Positions 36,385-45,842 of a DNA stretch of 64,000 bases are shown piece by piece. The notes beneath the pieces were generated by a model. That model worked only from the letters and a program-made list of their open reading frames with translations. It searched no databases and was not told where the DNA came from. Each line of letters starts with the position of its first letter. The stretch's first letter is position 1. The stretch covers positions 807,501-871,500 of the forward strand of contig NZ_AP023367.1 of assembly GCF_014218335.1 (NCBI RefSeq), written 5' to 3'. Both the position numbers and the translations under genes were made by a program. The stretch is from Anaerocolumna cellulosilytica. Its GTDB lineage: Bacteria > Bacillota > Clostridia > Lachnospirales > Lachnospiraceae.

Positions 36385-38469
36385 ATGATTAAAAAGGTAA
36401 TAAAAAGGTCAGTAACGGCAATAGCCATCTTTTCAATGCTGGCAGCAGTAATGACTGGCTGTACCCCGAAAGGTACGAAAGAAACAGTGAATCAAACAGG
36501 AGAAGCTGTCACTGCCGAGCCGACAAAAGCAGATACAGCTACACCTGAGGGGAAAGCAAAAGTCCTGCGATGGGGAACACATTGGCAGGCGGGTTTAGAC
36601 CCTAATTATCAGGATCCTACTACAGGGGAATACACTATGGATGAAGCCTCCAGACAGGCTTCTTTAGCCGCCTTACAGGCAGCAAAAGACCAACTTAATG
36701 TAGATGTGGAGTTTGTACAATATGCATCAGATACAAGAAGCGAATTGATTACAAGTGTACTGGCGAATACCCCCGTTTGTGATATTGCAATCCTTTGGGG
36801 TGGTTCGGAAAATACAATTTTATCACAGAATATTTTACAACCACTTGATGAGTATGCCGATATGTTTGCTGATAGCGAGTACTCCTGGATGCTTTACGAC
36901 AAGTTATATGGACACAATTATTTTTTGACCTCCAAGCAGGCGTTTATCCCCAGATGGCCATTAGTATATAATGCAACCATGATTGAAAAAGTGGATTCCT
37001 TAAAAGACAGTGAAGGAAAAACTATCTATCCTACTACTCTGTTTCAGGATGGTAAGTGGACTTGGAGTACCTTCAAAGAGTATCTTTCAAAAATCCAGAG
37101 TTTTTATGCAAATACAAAAGCTCCGGACGGTACGGAATTTAATACGATTAAAGCTTATGAAACCGATCACCGTTTCGCTGGACTTTCAGCTATCTTTGCT
37201 GCCGGCGGAGAGATATACGGTGCCAATGGCTTAATGGCAGATTCCAAAGCATCCTTAAAAGCAGTTGCATATGTAAAAGAACTTATGGATGCGGGCGTAT
37301 TAACAGAGTGCGGGCTATATGATGATGGTTACACACCTAAGTGGTTACAGGGATCCAATGATTTCGGTGCAGGTGCAACTGTATTTACAGACAGCGCTGA
37401 CTGGATTATTGCCGGTGCAGCTTCTTCAGCAGCAGACAGAGGTGAATCCATTGGTATCGTTCCCTGGCCAAGACCCGATGATATGGCTGCTGATGACCCT
37501 AACTACAAACAAGTATTAACAGTTGGTGACAGTATGGGTATCTTAAAGGGTGTTGATGCTGAAACAACGAAACTGGCACTTGAATTCTTAAAGGTATATT
37601 ACAGTACATATTATAAGACCCTTGGAGGTGTTGAGAGTGTTTCTGCTTACAAAGACAGTGCAGCGACATCCCAGGCTACGAATCTAGGCTTTGATATCTT
37701 TAATGAAACTTATGGCGATGACCTGTTAAAGACTTTCCAGTATATTGCGAATCAGACAGTGCCAAATGATTACTCCGACCTTCTTGGTTTCCGTGTGGTT
37801 TGGGATGACGTTTTAGGCAAATCTTTTTACGGTGTTGATGGTTATGCATCCTATGATGTATCGATTGCAGCCAATAAGAACCTGTTTACAGAAAAAGCAG
37901 CCAATATGGAGGCAATTCTTTCCAGTGATGAAATCAGAGATAATATTGCTCCTTCAATCTCAGCGTCAGCAGCGCTAGTGTTCCCGGTTGGAACAGATCC
38001 TAAGAGTGTTGCCTTCTCTGACTATGTATCCATTGAAGACGCGGTAGATGGTGTGCTTGATGCTACAACTGCAACTTATGACTATTCTGCAACTGATTTT
38101 ACTAAGGTTGGAAGTTATGGCGACGGACTTAAGGTTTTGATGGCTGACAAATCCGGCAATGAAGGAAGTATGAATACAACAGTTATCGTATTTAATCCTG
38201 ATAACAAAACTGCTCCTGTCGTTACACCTGTTGAAGGTTACCGTCAGATTAAACTGGATGAAGATGCTTCCAAAATCTCCTGGAAAGGTGATTTTATAGC
38301 AAGTGCACTGGATGCAGACGGATTGGATGTTTCTGCCATTATCGCAGCAGATATCTCGAACCTTGATACCTCTACACCAGGAGATTATGATGTTGTAGTT
38401 ACAGTAACAGACTTTGCAGGAAACAGCAGTGAAGTAACATTGACTGTCACAGTTGGAGAAGCAGAGTAA
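36385..38469 (+). CDS. Sugar ABC transporter solute-binding lipoprotein with C-terminal Ig-like domain
   Basis: A 694-residue lipoprotein (signal to MLAAVMTGC, lipobox MTGC). Residues 55-560 form a family 1 extracellular solute-binding protein (VLRWGTHWQAG, VCDIAILWGGSE, GKWTWSTFKEYLSKI). Residues about 570-690 add a beta-sandwich resembling DUF5011/HYR surface domains (TSTPGDYDVVVTVTDFAGNS). Start 36385 follows AAAAAAGGAGG. It captures a sugar outside the cell and delivers it to a permease pair in this locus. Being directly behind the operators, it is likely the induced first gene. The Ig-like tail is unusual for this family. Confidence 0.92.
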   Translation: MIKKVIKRSVTAIAIFSMLAAVMTGCTPKGTKETVNQTGEAVTAEPTKADTATPEGKAKVLRWGTHWQAGLDPNYQDPTTGEYTMDEASRQASLAALQAAKDQLNVDVEFVQYASDTRSELITSVLANTPVCDIAILWGGSENTILSQNILQPLDEYADMFADSEYSWMLYDKLYGHNYFLTSKQAFIPRWPLVYNATMIEKVDSLKDSEGKTIYPTTLFQDGKWTWSTFKEYLSKIQSFYANTKAPDGTEFNTIKAYETDHRFAGLSAIFAAGGEIYGANGLMADSKASLKAVAYVKELMDAGVLTECGLYDDGYTPKWLQGSNDFGAGATVFTDSADWIIAGAASSAADRGESIGIVPWPRPDDMAADDPNYKQVLTVGDSMGILKGVDAETTKLALEFLKVYYSTYYKTLGGVESVSAYKDSAATSQATNLGFDIFNETYGDDLLKTFQYIANQTVPNDYSDLLGFRVVWDDVLGKSFYGVDGYASYDVSIAANKNLFTEKAANMEAILSSDEIRDNIAPSISASAALVFPVGTDPKSVAFSDYVSIEDAVDGVLDATTATYDYSATDFTKVGSYGDGLKVLMADKSGNEGSMNTTVIVFNPDNKTAPVVTPVEGYRQIKLDEDASKISWKGDFIASALDADGLDVSAIIAADISNLDTSTPGDYDVVVTVTDFAGNSSEVTLTVTVGEAE

Positions 38470-38610
38470 TCACAGAAGTTTAACAAACTTTTAGTTACTG
38501 TTCAGACTTTAAGAAATCATATACGAAATAAAAATTTAACACGGTTTTTCTTTGATTGGATTAGAAAAACAGATTCAGATTTAATATACAGTAATTTCAA
38601 ATTAAAATCT

Positions 38611-38665
38611 GGTTGCTGTAAGCCGGCCTGATACTGCTACAGTATCAGGCCGGTTTACAGCAACC
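38611..38665 (+). repeat. 26-bp near-perfect hairpin between the two binding-protein genes
   Basis: Arms 38611-38636 and 38640-38665 are complementary at all 26 positions, with one G-U pair, around a 3-nt CTA loop. There is no T tract, so it is unlikely to be a simple terminator. An RNA stem this strong between a highly expressed binding protein and later operon genes may protect the upstream message and lower downstream expression. The 3' arm runs into CAACCGATT, which resembles half of a LacI-type operator. Confidence 0.8.
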
Positions 38666-38733
38666 GATTTATAGTGGAAGAGAGTGATTTATATTTATTT
38701 GCTAAATTTATCTGGAAAGGCACAGGTATCAGT

Positions 38734-41643
38734 ATGAAATCGAAGAAGTCCTTGATAGTTCTCATAGTAGCCGTTCTTGTAGTAGTTGCAGCGGTTATTG
38801 CCGTGATTTTTTATAAGAATCATTCTAAGGGAATGAATGCAGTTCCAGCTTCAAATACCGTTGTTTATGACACCTCTTATAAGAAATATCTTGATCAGAA
38901 AGGCTATGGCGGAACTACCCTAAAAGCTAATCTGCAAATAGATCTTAAAGAGTATCAGGCAACGGATGGAATGACGGCAGAAATACAGGAGGGTGGCCTT
39001 GTAACAGGCGACAGCGGTTCAATTACTTGGACTTTTACAGCTCAGGAAGAGGGTTTTTATAATCTAGAAATCGGATATATCCCGCAGCCGGGTACTACCT
39101 CAGACATACAGAGAAGGCTGCTGCTCAATGGAGAGGTCTGCTATGATGGACTGGAACAGGTGGTATTTAAGCGTTTTTGGGCGGATGAAGCCATCAAGAG
39201 TAAAAATGGTAATGAAATAAGACCTAATACCAATGAAGTATATAAAGAAAGCAAAGTTTTTGTGGAGGATGCCAAGAGAAGAATAGGTGAACCCTATGTA
39301 TTTTATCTAAAGAAAGGTACCAACACTTTAACCCTAGAAGCTATCAAAGAACCTGTAGAATATACCTCCATAGAATTCAAAAAAGCGGAGAAAGCGCCGG
39401 ATTATGCATTGGTGATTGATTCCTTGAAGAACCAGTATCGGGTGTATGAAGGAGAGAATATCGTAGGTCAGGCGGAACGTTCTGAAGGCGGTACTTCTTA
39501 TATTGAAAAGAATTCTTCTTCTATTAATATTCAGAAGAATTACTCGGATCCATTATTGTATCCTTATCACCCTTATAAGATTAAATATAATACCATAGGA
39601 GCCAATAACTGGAAACAGCCCGGTAATTCCATTTCCTGGGATGTCATCGCTCCCAAAGAAGGCTTATATGAAATAACCTTTAAAGGAAGGCAGAGTCTGA
39701 AGCGAGGAGTAACCTCCGTTAGAAGATTATACATAAATGGAACTGTTCCTTATGCACAAATGAATGCAGTCAATTTTGACTATAGCAGCGACATGGTTAA
39801 TTATACGGTATCACAGGCCGATGGGACACCTTACCTCTTCTATCTGAAAGAAGGAACGAATACTCTTACCCTTGAATGTGTTATGGGTGATTTCGGAAGT
39901 GTTATCAATGATGTGGAAGAGAGTATGTATGCACTAAACCAATTATATCTTAACGTTACACAGATTACCGGACAGACTCCGGACAAATTCATAGATTATC
40001 AGATTGCGAAGAAAATACCTGAGTTTCAGGAAATTATGAGCACCGAAGAAGTAAGACTGAATCAGATAATTGAAAAGCTGGTTGCTATCACCGGCGAGAA
40101 AGGTGAAAATACCAGTCTCCTTGAAAAGATGGCAGTTGAAGCCAAAGGTCTTGCTAAAAATCCGGAAAGTGTAATCGTGGAAGTTGCACAGCTTAAGGAA
40201 AATATCTCAGCTCTAGCAACCTGGCTGGTTAATATATCGGAAATGCCTCTTGAGCTTGACAGCTTAATCCTGTCAGCACCGGAAGCTAAGTTGCCAAAAG
40301 CAAAGAGCAACTTTATAGAAGGAGCTTATTACGGTACAATCCGTTTTTTCTCCACCTTTTTTGCAAAGAGCAGTCAGATAAGCCAGTCGGAGAGCACAAC
40401 AGGTTCCAATACCATTAAGGTATGGATGGTAAATGGAGGATCAGCAACCAACGTACAGTCTATTGGCCGTGAACAGGCACAGATCATTCAAAATCTGATC
40501 GATGAGAAATTTACACCGGAAACCAATATTAATATCGACCTTCAGTTAATTCCTGTTGACGTTGTATTAAGAGCTGCACTTGCAGGTAATAGCCCTGACG
40601 CGGTAATTGGTCTTAACCAGGCAACATTACAGGATTTCGCAATGCGTGGAGCAGTAGTGGATTTGTCAAAGCTAGAGGGCTTTCAGGAAGCTACAGATAA
40701 GTATTATCAGAGTGAATTGGATGCTGCCAGGTATCTGGAGGGAATCTATGGTATTCCTGAGCAGGCAGATTTTATGATGCTCTTTACCAGGGATGATATC
40801 TTAAAAGCCGTTGGCGCCAAGGTACCAAAGACCTGGCAGGAGGTGAAAGATATCCTTCCCGCTTTAAAGAAAAATAATTATGAGTTCTTCCTTCCTAATG
40901 CCTCGGGAGCACCGAATTTTTACCCTTCCTTGGTATATCAGTTTGGTGGAGATTTATTTAAGGGTACTGGCAATGATTATGGTATCGCAAGTGATCTTGG
41001 AACAGATGCTGCCATGGAAGCCTTTAAGACCTATACGGATTTCTTTACCAATTATGGTTTTAACCCGAATGTGGACTTCCCTACCAGATTCCGTACGGGA
41101 GAAATGCCCATTGGTGTGGTTAAATATACTACGTATTGCCAGCTGGAGGTATTTGCACCGGAAATCAAAGGTCTTTGGTCTTTTACGACGTTACCGGGTA
41201 TAACGGATGAAAACGGCCAGATAAATAATTCTTATGTGTTAGAGACCATTAATAGTGCGATTCTCAATACTTCTGATAGAAAAGAGGATACCTGGAAATT
41301 TATTAAATGGTGGACAGATACAGAAACACAGCTTCAATATGCCAATACGGTAGAATCTGTTATGGGAACCTCTGCCCGTTATCCAGCTGCGGACCCGGAG
41401 GTTATTAAGAGATTACCCTGGAGTAACGCAGAACTTACGCAGATACTGGCACAGTTTGAAGCTACGGAAGGAATACCCGCAGTTCCCGGTAACTATATGC
41501 TTACCAGAATGGTATTGTATTCTTTTAATAATGTTGTAGCAGAGGGTGCTAACCCCAGAGAGACCCTGTATCTTAACCTTAAGACCATTGATAAGGAGAT
41601 TACCAATAAAAGGCGGGAATTCCATTTGTCTGTTGAAGAGTAG
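38734..41643 (+). CDS. Membrane-anchored protein: carbohydrate-binding-like region fused to solute-binding domain
   Basis: About 969 residues. One N-terminal TM segment (residues 5-26) is followed by two beta-rich modules of about 160-190 residues with repeated features (GSITWTFTAQEEGFYNLEIGY / SISWDVIAPKEGLYEITFKG; YLKKGTNTLTLE / YLKEGTNTLTLE), resembling galactose-binding-like carbohydrate modules. A coiled region follows, then a family 1 solute-binding domain (about 570-960; IKVWMVNGG, ALAGNSPDAVIGL, PKTWQEVKDILP). A GTG start at 38674 is possible, but 38734 places the TM segment at the N-terminus. Followed by its permease genes, 56 nt away. Confidence 0.85.
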   Translation: MKSKKSLIVLIVAVLVVVAAVIAVIFYKNHSKGMNAVPASNTVVYDTSYKKYLDQKGYGGTTLKANLQIDLKEYQATDGMTAEIQEGGLVTGDSGSITWTFTAQEEGFYNLEIGYIPQPGTTSDIQRRLLLNGEVCYDGLEQVVFKRFWADEAIKSKNGNEIRPNTNEVYKESKVFVEDAKRRIGEPYVFYLKKGTNTLTLEAIKEPVEYTSIEFKKAEKAPDYALVIDSLKNQYRVYEGENIVGQAERSEGGTSYIEKNSSSINIQKNYSDPLLYPYHPYKIKYNTIGANNWKQPGNSISWDVIAPKEGLYEITFKGRQSLKRGVTSVRRLYINGTVPYAQMNAVNFDYSSDMVNYTVSQADGTPYLFYLKEGTNTLTLECVMGDFGSVINDVEESMYALNQLYLNVTQITGQTPDKFIDYQIAKKIPEFQEIMSTEEVRLNQIIEKLVAITGEKGENTSLLEKMAVEAKGLAKNPESVIVEVAQLKENISALATWLVNISEMPLELDSLILSAPEAKLPKAKSNFIEGAYYGTIRFFSTFFAKSSQISQSESTTGSNTIKVWMVNGGSATNVQSIGREQAQIIQNLIDEKFTPETNINIDLQLIPVDVVLRAALAGNSPDAVIGLNQATLQDFAMRGAVVDLSKLEGFQEATDKYYQSELDAARYLEGIYGIPEQADFMMLFTRDDILKAVGAKVPKTWQEVKDILPALKKNNYEFFLPNASGAPNFYPSLVYQFGGDLFKGTGNDYGIASDLGTDAAMEAFKTYTDFFTNYGFNPNVDFPTRFRTGEMPIGVVKYTTYCQLEVFAPEIKGLWSFTTLPGITDENGQINNSYVLETINSAILNTSDRKEDTWKFIKWWTDTETQLQYANTVESVMGTSARYPAADPEVIKRLPWSNAELTQILAQFEATEGIPAVPGNYMLTRMVLYSFNNVVAEGANPRETLYLNLKTIDKEITNKRREFHLSVEE

Positions 41644-41699
41644 GCAGGCAGCATAGCATTACGGATTTCAGCTATAAAAATTAAGAAGGAGGAATTTCC

Positions 41700-42602
41700 T
41701 TGAAAAAGAATAAAGAGCCGTTTTCATTGGTATGGAAGCATCATAAAAATAAATACTTACTAATAGCACCGTTTGCTATTGTTTTCTTGGTATTTACATT
41801 GATTCCTGTTGTCGTGTCTATCGTACTTAGTTTTACATCCTTTAATATGGTAGAAGCACCTAGTTTTAACGGTCTGTCCAATTATATAAATCTGCTGGTC
41901 AGGGACGATGTATTCCTTATAGCCATAAAGAATACTTTGTTGTTTGCATTGATAACCGGACCAATCAGCTATATCATGTGCTTTCTCTTTGCCTGGATGA
42001 TCAATGAGCTGCCTCCGGTGCCAAGATCTATTATAACACTGGTATTTTACGCACCTTCTATCTCCGGTAATGCCTATATGATCTGGAAACTGATATTTTC
42101 CTCTGATACCTATGGATGGGCAAATGCCTGGCTGTTAAAGCTGGGATTTATACAAAGCCGTGTTATGTGGTTTGAAACAGCTAAATATGTCATGCCGATT
42201 CTGATCGTAGTACAGCTTTGGTTAAGCCTTGGTGTCAGCTTCCTGGCCTTTATCGCAGGTCTTCAGAATGTGGATAAATCCTGGTATGAAGCCGCTGCTG
42301 TAGAGGGTGTCAAAAACCGCTGGCAGGAGCTGTGGTATATCACCCTTCCGTCCATGAAACCTCAGCTGATGTTCGGTGCCGTTATGCAGATTACAGGATC
42401 CCTATCGGTTTCCCAGATATCCATCGATCTGGCAGGCTTCCCTTCTGTCAGCTATGCAGGCCATACCATACTGACACATTTACATGACTACGGTAATGTC
42501 AGATATGAGCTTGGTTATGCATGTACGATTGCAGTTGTTCTGTTTTTTATCATGCTTCTGTGCAATATTATTGTCCAGAAACTGCTTCGTAAATTAGGCT
42601 AA
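41700..42602 (+). CDS. Sugar ABC transporter permease, MalF-like (first pair)
   Basis: A 300-residue inner-membrane permease with six TM segments. The EAA loop that contacts the ATPase is WYEAAAVEGVKNRWQELW. The start is TTG, with AAGGAGGA seven nt upstream. It pairs with the following permease to make the channel for the binding proteins at 36385 and 38734. No ATPase gene is adjacent. Confidence 0.93.
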   Translation: MKKNKEPFSLVWKHHKNKYLLIAPFAIVFLVFTLIPVVVSIVLSFTSFNMVEAPSFNGLSNYINLLVRDDVFLIAIKNTLLFALITGPISYIMCFLFAWMINELPPVPRSIITLVFYAPSISGNAYMIWKLIFSSDTYGWANAWLLKLGFIQSRVMWFETAKYVMPILIVVQLWLSLGVSFLAFIAGLQNVDKSWYEAAAVEGVKNRWQELWYITLPSMKPQLMFGAVMQITGSLSVSQISIDLAGFPSVSYAGHTILTHLHDYGNVRYELGYACTIAVVLFFIMLLCNIIVQKLLRKLG

Positions 42603-42638
42603 TACGTGCGCTGTGGCGTGCAGATGGGAGTTAATAGA

Positions 42639-43529
42639 ATGAAAAAATTATATAAATTTCTTGTATCAAAACTGCGTGCAAGAAAATTAAGAAGAAGAAA
42701 CCGAAGCCTTATGGGAGATATGGGTCTTACGCTGGTGCTTGCTTTCTTTGGTTTATTCAGCCTTTTCCCCCTTATATTTACTGTGGTAAATGCCTTTAAA
42801 CCATTAAGCGAAATCTTCATTATACCTCCTAAGATGACGGTAGAGAATCCTACCCTGAATAACTTCTTTGATCTGGCAACGATCGTTGAGAGTTTTAACG
42901 TGCCTTTATCCAGATATATTTTTAATACCGGTATGATAACCTTTCTAGGTACCTTCGGAACGGTGCTGTTAGGCTCTATGGCTGCCTTTCCGCTGGCGAA
43001 ATATACTTTTCCCGGTTCCAAGGCAATGAGTAATATTATCGTGTATGCACTTATGTTTAATGCTTCCGTAACGGCTATTCCTAATTACCTGATTATGAGC
43101 AGGCTTGGATTGATTGATACCTACTGGGCAGTTATCCTTCCGGCAGTAGGCTCAACCTTAGGACTCTATCTGATGAAGAACTTTATGGTGCAGATACCGG
43201 ATGAAATGCTGGAAGCAGCAAAAATTGACGGTGCGGGGGAATTTAAGATTTATTGGAGTGTTGTTATGCCCTTATGTAAACCTGCCTGGATTACATTGGT
43301 TATCTTATCCTTTCAGCAGATGTGGGGGACTACAGGGGGTGTATTTATCTATACGGAAGAATTAAAGCCGGTAACTTACGTGCTCCAACAGCTGGTAAGC
43401 GGCGGTATATCCCGGACAGGCGTGTCCTCAGCCATATCCTTTATCATGCTGTTGGTTCCTGTTTCGGTATTCGTGCTGTCCCAAAGCAATGTAATTGAAA
43501 CTATGGCAACTTCCGGTGTGAAGGGTTAG
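42639..43529 (+). CDS. Sugar ABC transporter permease, MalG-like (first pair)
   Basis: About 296 residues with six TM segments. The EAA motif is MLEAAKIDGAGEFKIYW. Start 42639 (MKKLYKF) has GGGAG upstream; an earlier GTG at 42606 would add 11 residues with no obvious ribosome site. The preceding permease ends 36 nt before. It completes the first permease pair. Confidence 0.92.
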   Translation: MKKLYKFLVSKLRARKLRRRNRSLMGDMGLTLVLAFFGLFSLFPLIFTVVNAFKPLSEIFIIPPKMTVENPTLNNFFDLATIVESFNVPLSRYIFNTGMITFLGTFGTVLLGSMAAFPLAKYTFPGSKAMSNIIVYALMFNASVTAIPNYLIMSRLGLIDTYWAVILPAVGSTLGLYLMKNFMVQIPDEMLEAAKIDGAGEFKIYWSVVMPLCKPAWITLVILSFQQMWGTTGGVFIYTEELKPVTYVLQQLVSGGISRTGVSSAISFIMLLVPVSVFVLSQSNVIETMATSGVKG

Positions 43530-43543
43530 GAGGAAATGTTACG

Positions 43544-45013
43544 ATGGAGAAAAAAAGTTTACTAATCCTGCTGGTATTCCTGCTGGTGTTTCTTCCAACC
43601 AGAGTTTATGCTGCCGATGGTAAAAGTTATGATTATGATGGGTATACCTATAATTACTGGTGGAATGCCGTAGAAAGTCCGGCGGCCTTCCAGCTTGATA
43701 CTGTAATTGATGAAGCTGATATGGGTGGAATCAAAGTACAGGGATTTAATGATGTGGCTACCAGCGAAGATGGTCACATATTCCTTGTGGATACCCTTGA
43801 GAGCAGAGTGAATATAACCGATCAGAATGGCAGTTTTATCAAGTCCTTAAAGGTCATCCGGGATGCGGATAATAAAATTGTTATTGATGAGAGTGGAGCA
43901 CAGCTGGTATTCAATGCACCGGAAGGTGTATTTTATCAGGAGAAAAACAAAGAGCTTTATATAGCGGATACAGGAGCGGAGAGAATTGTAGTCCTGGATG
44001 GTTCTGATTATACCTTGAAGAGGGTAATTAAGAAGCCGGAAAATATGGCAGGCGTTTCAGAATTCAGACCTTCAAAAATAGTAGTAGACAGTGCGGACAG
44101 AATCTACGTGGTTGTACAATCAAGCTATGAGGGAATTATTGAATTGAACCCGGATGGTACTTTTTCCAGATATTTTGGTGTCAATTCTCCTTCTGTCAAT
44201 TTTCTGGATTATTTCTGGAAATCTATCTCCTCTGACAGACAGAAGGAGCAGATGAAGAAAACCTTTGCACCTGCCTTTAATAATGTGGCGCTGGATTCAG
44301 ACGGTTTTGTTTATGCGGTGACCTTTGATGCAGCTGCAGAACATATGGTATTCCGTTTAAATTCCGGCGGCAAAAATGTCTTAAGAGAAGAAGGAAATAC
44401 CTTTGTGATAGGTGATATTCACAAAATGAATCTGAATGAGCAGAGTCAGTTTGTTGATGTAGCAGTAAAGGATTATGGTACTTATGCGGTTTTGGATAAA
44501 TACAAGGGAAGAATCTTTCTCTATGATTTTGACGGACAGCTCTTAAATGCCTTTGGCTCTCTCGGAAAAACAAAAGGTTCCTTTTCTATGCCAACTGGTA
44601 TTACCTGGTCAGGAGATAATCTGGTGGTTACAGACAGTGCACTAAAATGTGCTTATATACTGAAACCTACGGACTTTGGCAAAGCAGCCTTACAGGCAAG
44701 TAAGAGTTACTATTACGGCAATTGGGATGAAGCACTGGTACAGTTTGAAAATATCCTAAAGTTAAATGCTAATTATGAAGTGGCATATGTGGGTATCGGT
44801 AAGAACTATCTTATGAAGGATGACTTCAAAAAAGCCATGTATTACTTCAAACTTGGCAACAACCGTGCATTTTATTCCAAGGCTTATAATGGGCATAGAG
44901 GGGAAGTGTTACAGGAGAACTTCGGAATCATCGCTGTAATTTTCGTATCTTTCATAACCCTTATTCTATATACGGAAGTAAGATATCATAAGAAGGAGAG
45001 TGGACATAAATGA
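43544..45013 (+). CDS. NHL-repeat and TPR protein, exported and membrane-anchored
   Basis: A 489-residue protein with a signal peptide (cleavage near VYAADG, residue 23). An NHL-type beta-propeller covers about residues 60-385 (repeats such as GFNDVATSEDGHIFLVDTL, and FSMPTGITWSGDNLVVTDS). Two TPR-like helices follow (NWDEALVQFENILKLNANYE, DDFKKAMYYFKLGNNRAFY). One C-terminal TM segment (IIAVIFVSFITLILY) anchors it with the propeller outside. Such proteins recur in sugar-transport operons with DUF5696 and Yip1 genes, but their role is not established. Its stop overlaps the next start by 4 nt. Confidence 0.82.
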   Translation: MEKKSLLILLVFLLVFLPTRVYAADGKSYDYDGYTYNYWWNAVESPAAFQLDTVIDEADMGGIKVQGFNDVATSEDGHIFLVDTLESRVNITDQNGSFIKSLKVIRDADNKIVIDESGAQLVFNAPEGVFYQEKNKELYIADTGAERIVVLDGSDYTLKRVIKKPENMAGVSEFRPSKIVVDSADRIYVVVQSSYEGIIELNPDGTFSRYFGVNSPSVNFLDYFWKSISSDRQKEQMKKTFAPAFNNVALDSDGFVYAVTFDAAAEHMVFRLNSGGKNVLREEGNTFVIGDIHKMNLNEQSQFVDVAVKDYGTYAVLDKYKGRIFLYDFDGQLLNAFGSLGKTKGSFSMPTGITWSGDNLVVTDSALKCAYILKPTDFGKAALQASKSYYYGNWDEALVQFENILKLNANYEVAYVGIGKNYLMKDDFKKAMYYFKLGNNRAFYSKAYNGHRGEVLQENFGIIAVIFVSFITLILYTEVRYHKKESGHK

Positions 45014-45645
45014 AAAATAGGAATTTAAAAGAACAACTGCAGTATTTAAAATATGCCATGTTCCACCCTTTTGACGGCTTCTATGAGATAAAATACAGGG
45101 GAAAAGGCAGTGCCCTTATAGCCCTTGCTATTCTGGTGCTTTATGGAATCATGCAATGTATTTCCTATCAGTATACCGGTTTCGTTATGAATATGAATGC
45201 CATATTTCAAATGAACAGCATATCAATTTTTATTTCCGCTTTATCCGTGTTCCTGCTCTTTACTGTGAGTAACTGGACGATTACTACATTGTTTAATGGG
45301 AAAGGCAATATGAGAGATATCTTTATTGTCTTAGGGTATTCTGTTGTTCCGATGCTGCTGCTTAATGGTGTCACCGTTGTTATCAGTAATTTTGTAATAA
45401 CAGAAGAAGTTATTATAGTAAGGTCTTTGCAGGGAATCGGTGTGGTGTGGTTTGTATTTATTCTGTTGGCAGGCTTGTGTATTATTCATGAATATTCCTT
45501 TGCCGTTAATATTAAGACACTGCTGGCAACAGCCGTAGCTGCTTTTATTATCGTATTTTTAGGTATACTGTTCTTTTCTTTGATGGAGCGTATGTATTAC
45601 TTTGTAGTGTCAGTTGCGAGGGAGATGGTAAGAAGGATTCATTGA
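45010..45645 (+). CDS. Yip1-domain membrane protein
   Basis: A 211-residue protein with five to six TM segments and the Yip1 pattern: an N-terminal amphipathic MFHPFDGFYEIKYRGKGS motif, then TM segments with WTITTLFNGKGNMRDIFIVLGYSVVP. It overlaps the NHL/TPR gene (ATGA), so the two are translationally coupled. Bacterial Yip1 proteins in such operons have unknown function; they may assist complex assembly at the membrane. It is the last gene before a 308-nt gap containing two structured RNA copies. Confidence 0.85.
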   Translation: MKNRNLKEQLQYLKYAMFHPFDGFYEIKYRGKGSALIALAILVLYGIMQCISYQYTGFVMNMNAIFQMNSISIFISALSVFLLFTVSNWTITTLFNGKGNMRDIFIVLGYSVVPMLLLNGVTVVISNFVITEEVIIVRSLQGIGVVWFVFILLAGLCIIHEYSFAVNIKTLLATAVAAFIIVFLGILFFSLMERMYYFVVSVAREMVRRIH

Positions 45646-45660
45646 CAGTATATATTTTGT

Positions 45661-45760
45661 GATGCGCTTAAGTAGCATCATGTTTCCACAATGAGTTTCT
45701 TCACTCTTTTAAGTTGTAGCAGTATCGCAGGTCAGTCTTCGATATGCAATGGGTGTAATT
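45661..45760 (+). ncRNA. Diverged fifth copy of the leader RNA, in tandem
   Basis: The 3' half clearly matches copy 4: GTAGCAGTA before P3, and the shared tail ATGCAATGGGTGTAA (45743-45757). P3 is GTATCG (45722-45727) with CGATAT (45740-45745). CCACAA (45686-45691) can pair with TTGTAG (45714-45719) at 5 of 6 positions as the pseudoknot. P1 is largely lost; CTTAAG (45667-45672) can pair with TTTAAG-type sequence at 45706-45713. The tail leads to a GTG codon at 45761, at the same spacing as in the good copies. Confidence 0.6.
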
Positions 45761-45829
45761 GTGAAAGTTTCACACGAGAAGAAGCCTAAAGAGCGCAGGT
45801 TTCTCCACTGGATTATTTGTGCCGCATAG
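45761..45829 (+). CDS. Putative 22-residue peptide after the diverged leader
   Basis: GTG at 45761 opens a frame encoding a short peptide that is basic (KVSHEKKPKERR) then hydrophobic (FLHWIICAA), stopping at TAG 45827. Its start has the same relation to the RNA tail (GGGTGTAATT-GTG) as the real genes have to theirs. The stop codon lies in the loop side of a 6-bp hairpin, TGCCGC/GCGGCA (45820-45834). It may be a leader peptide, a relic of a displaced gene, or not translated at all. Confidence 0.35.
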   Translation: MKVSHEKKPKERRFLHWIICAA

Positions 45830-45842
45830 CGGCATGTTTGGG

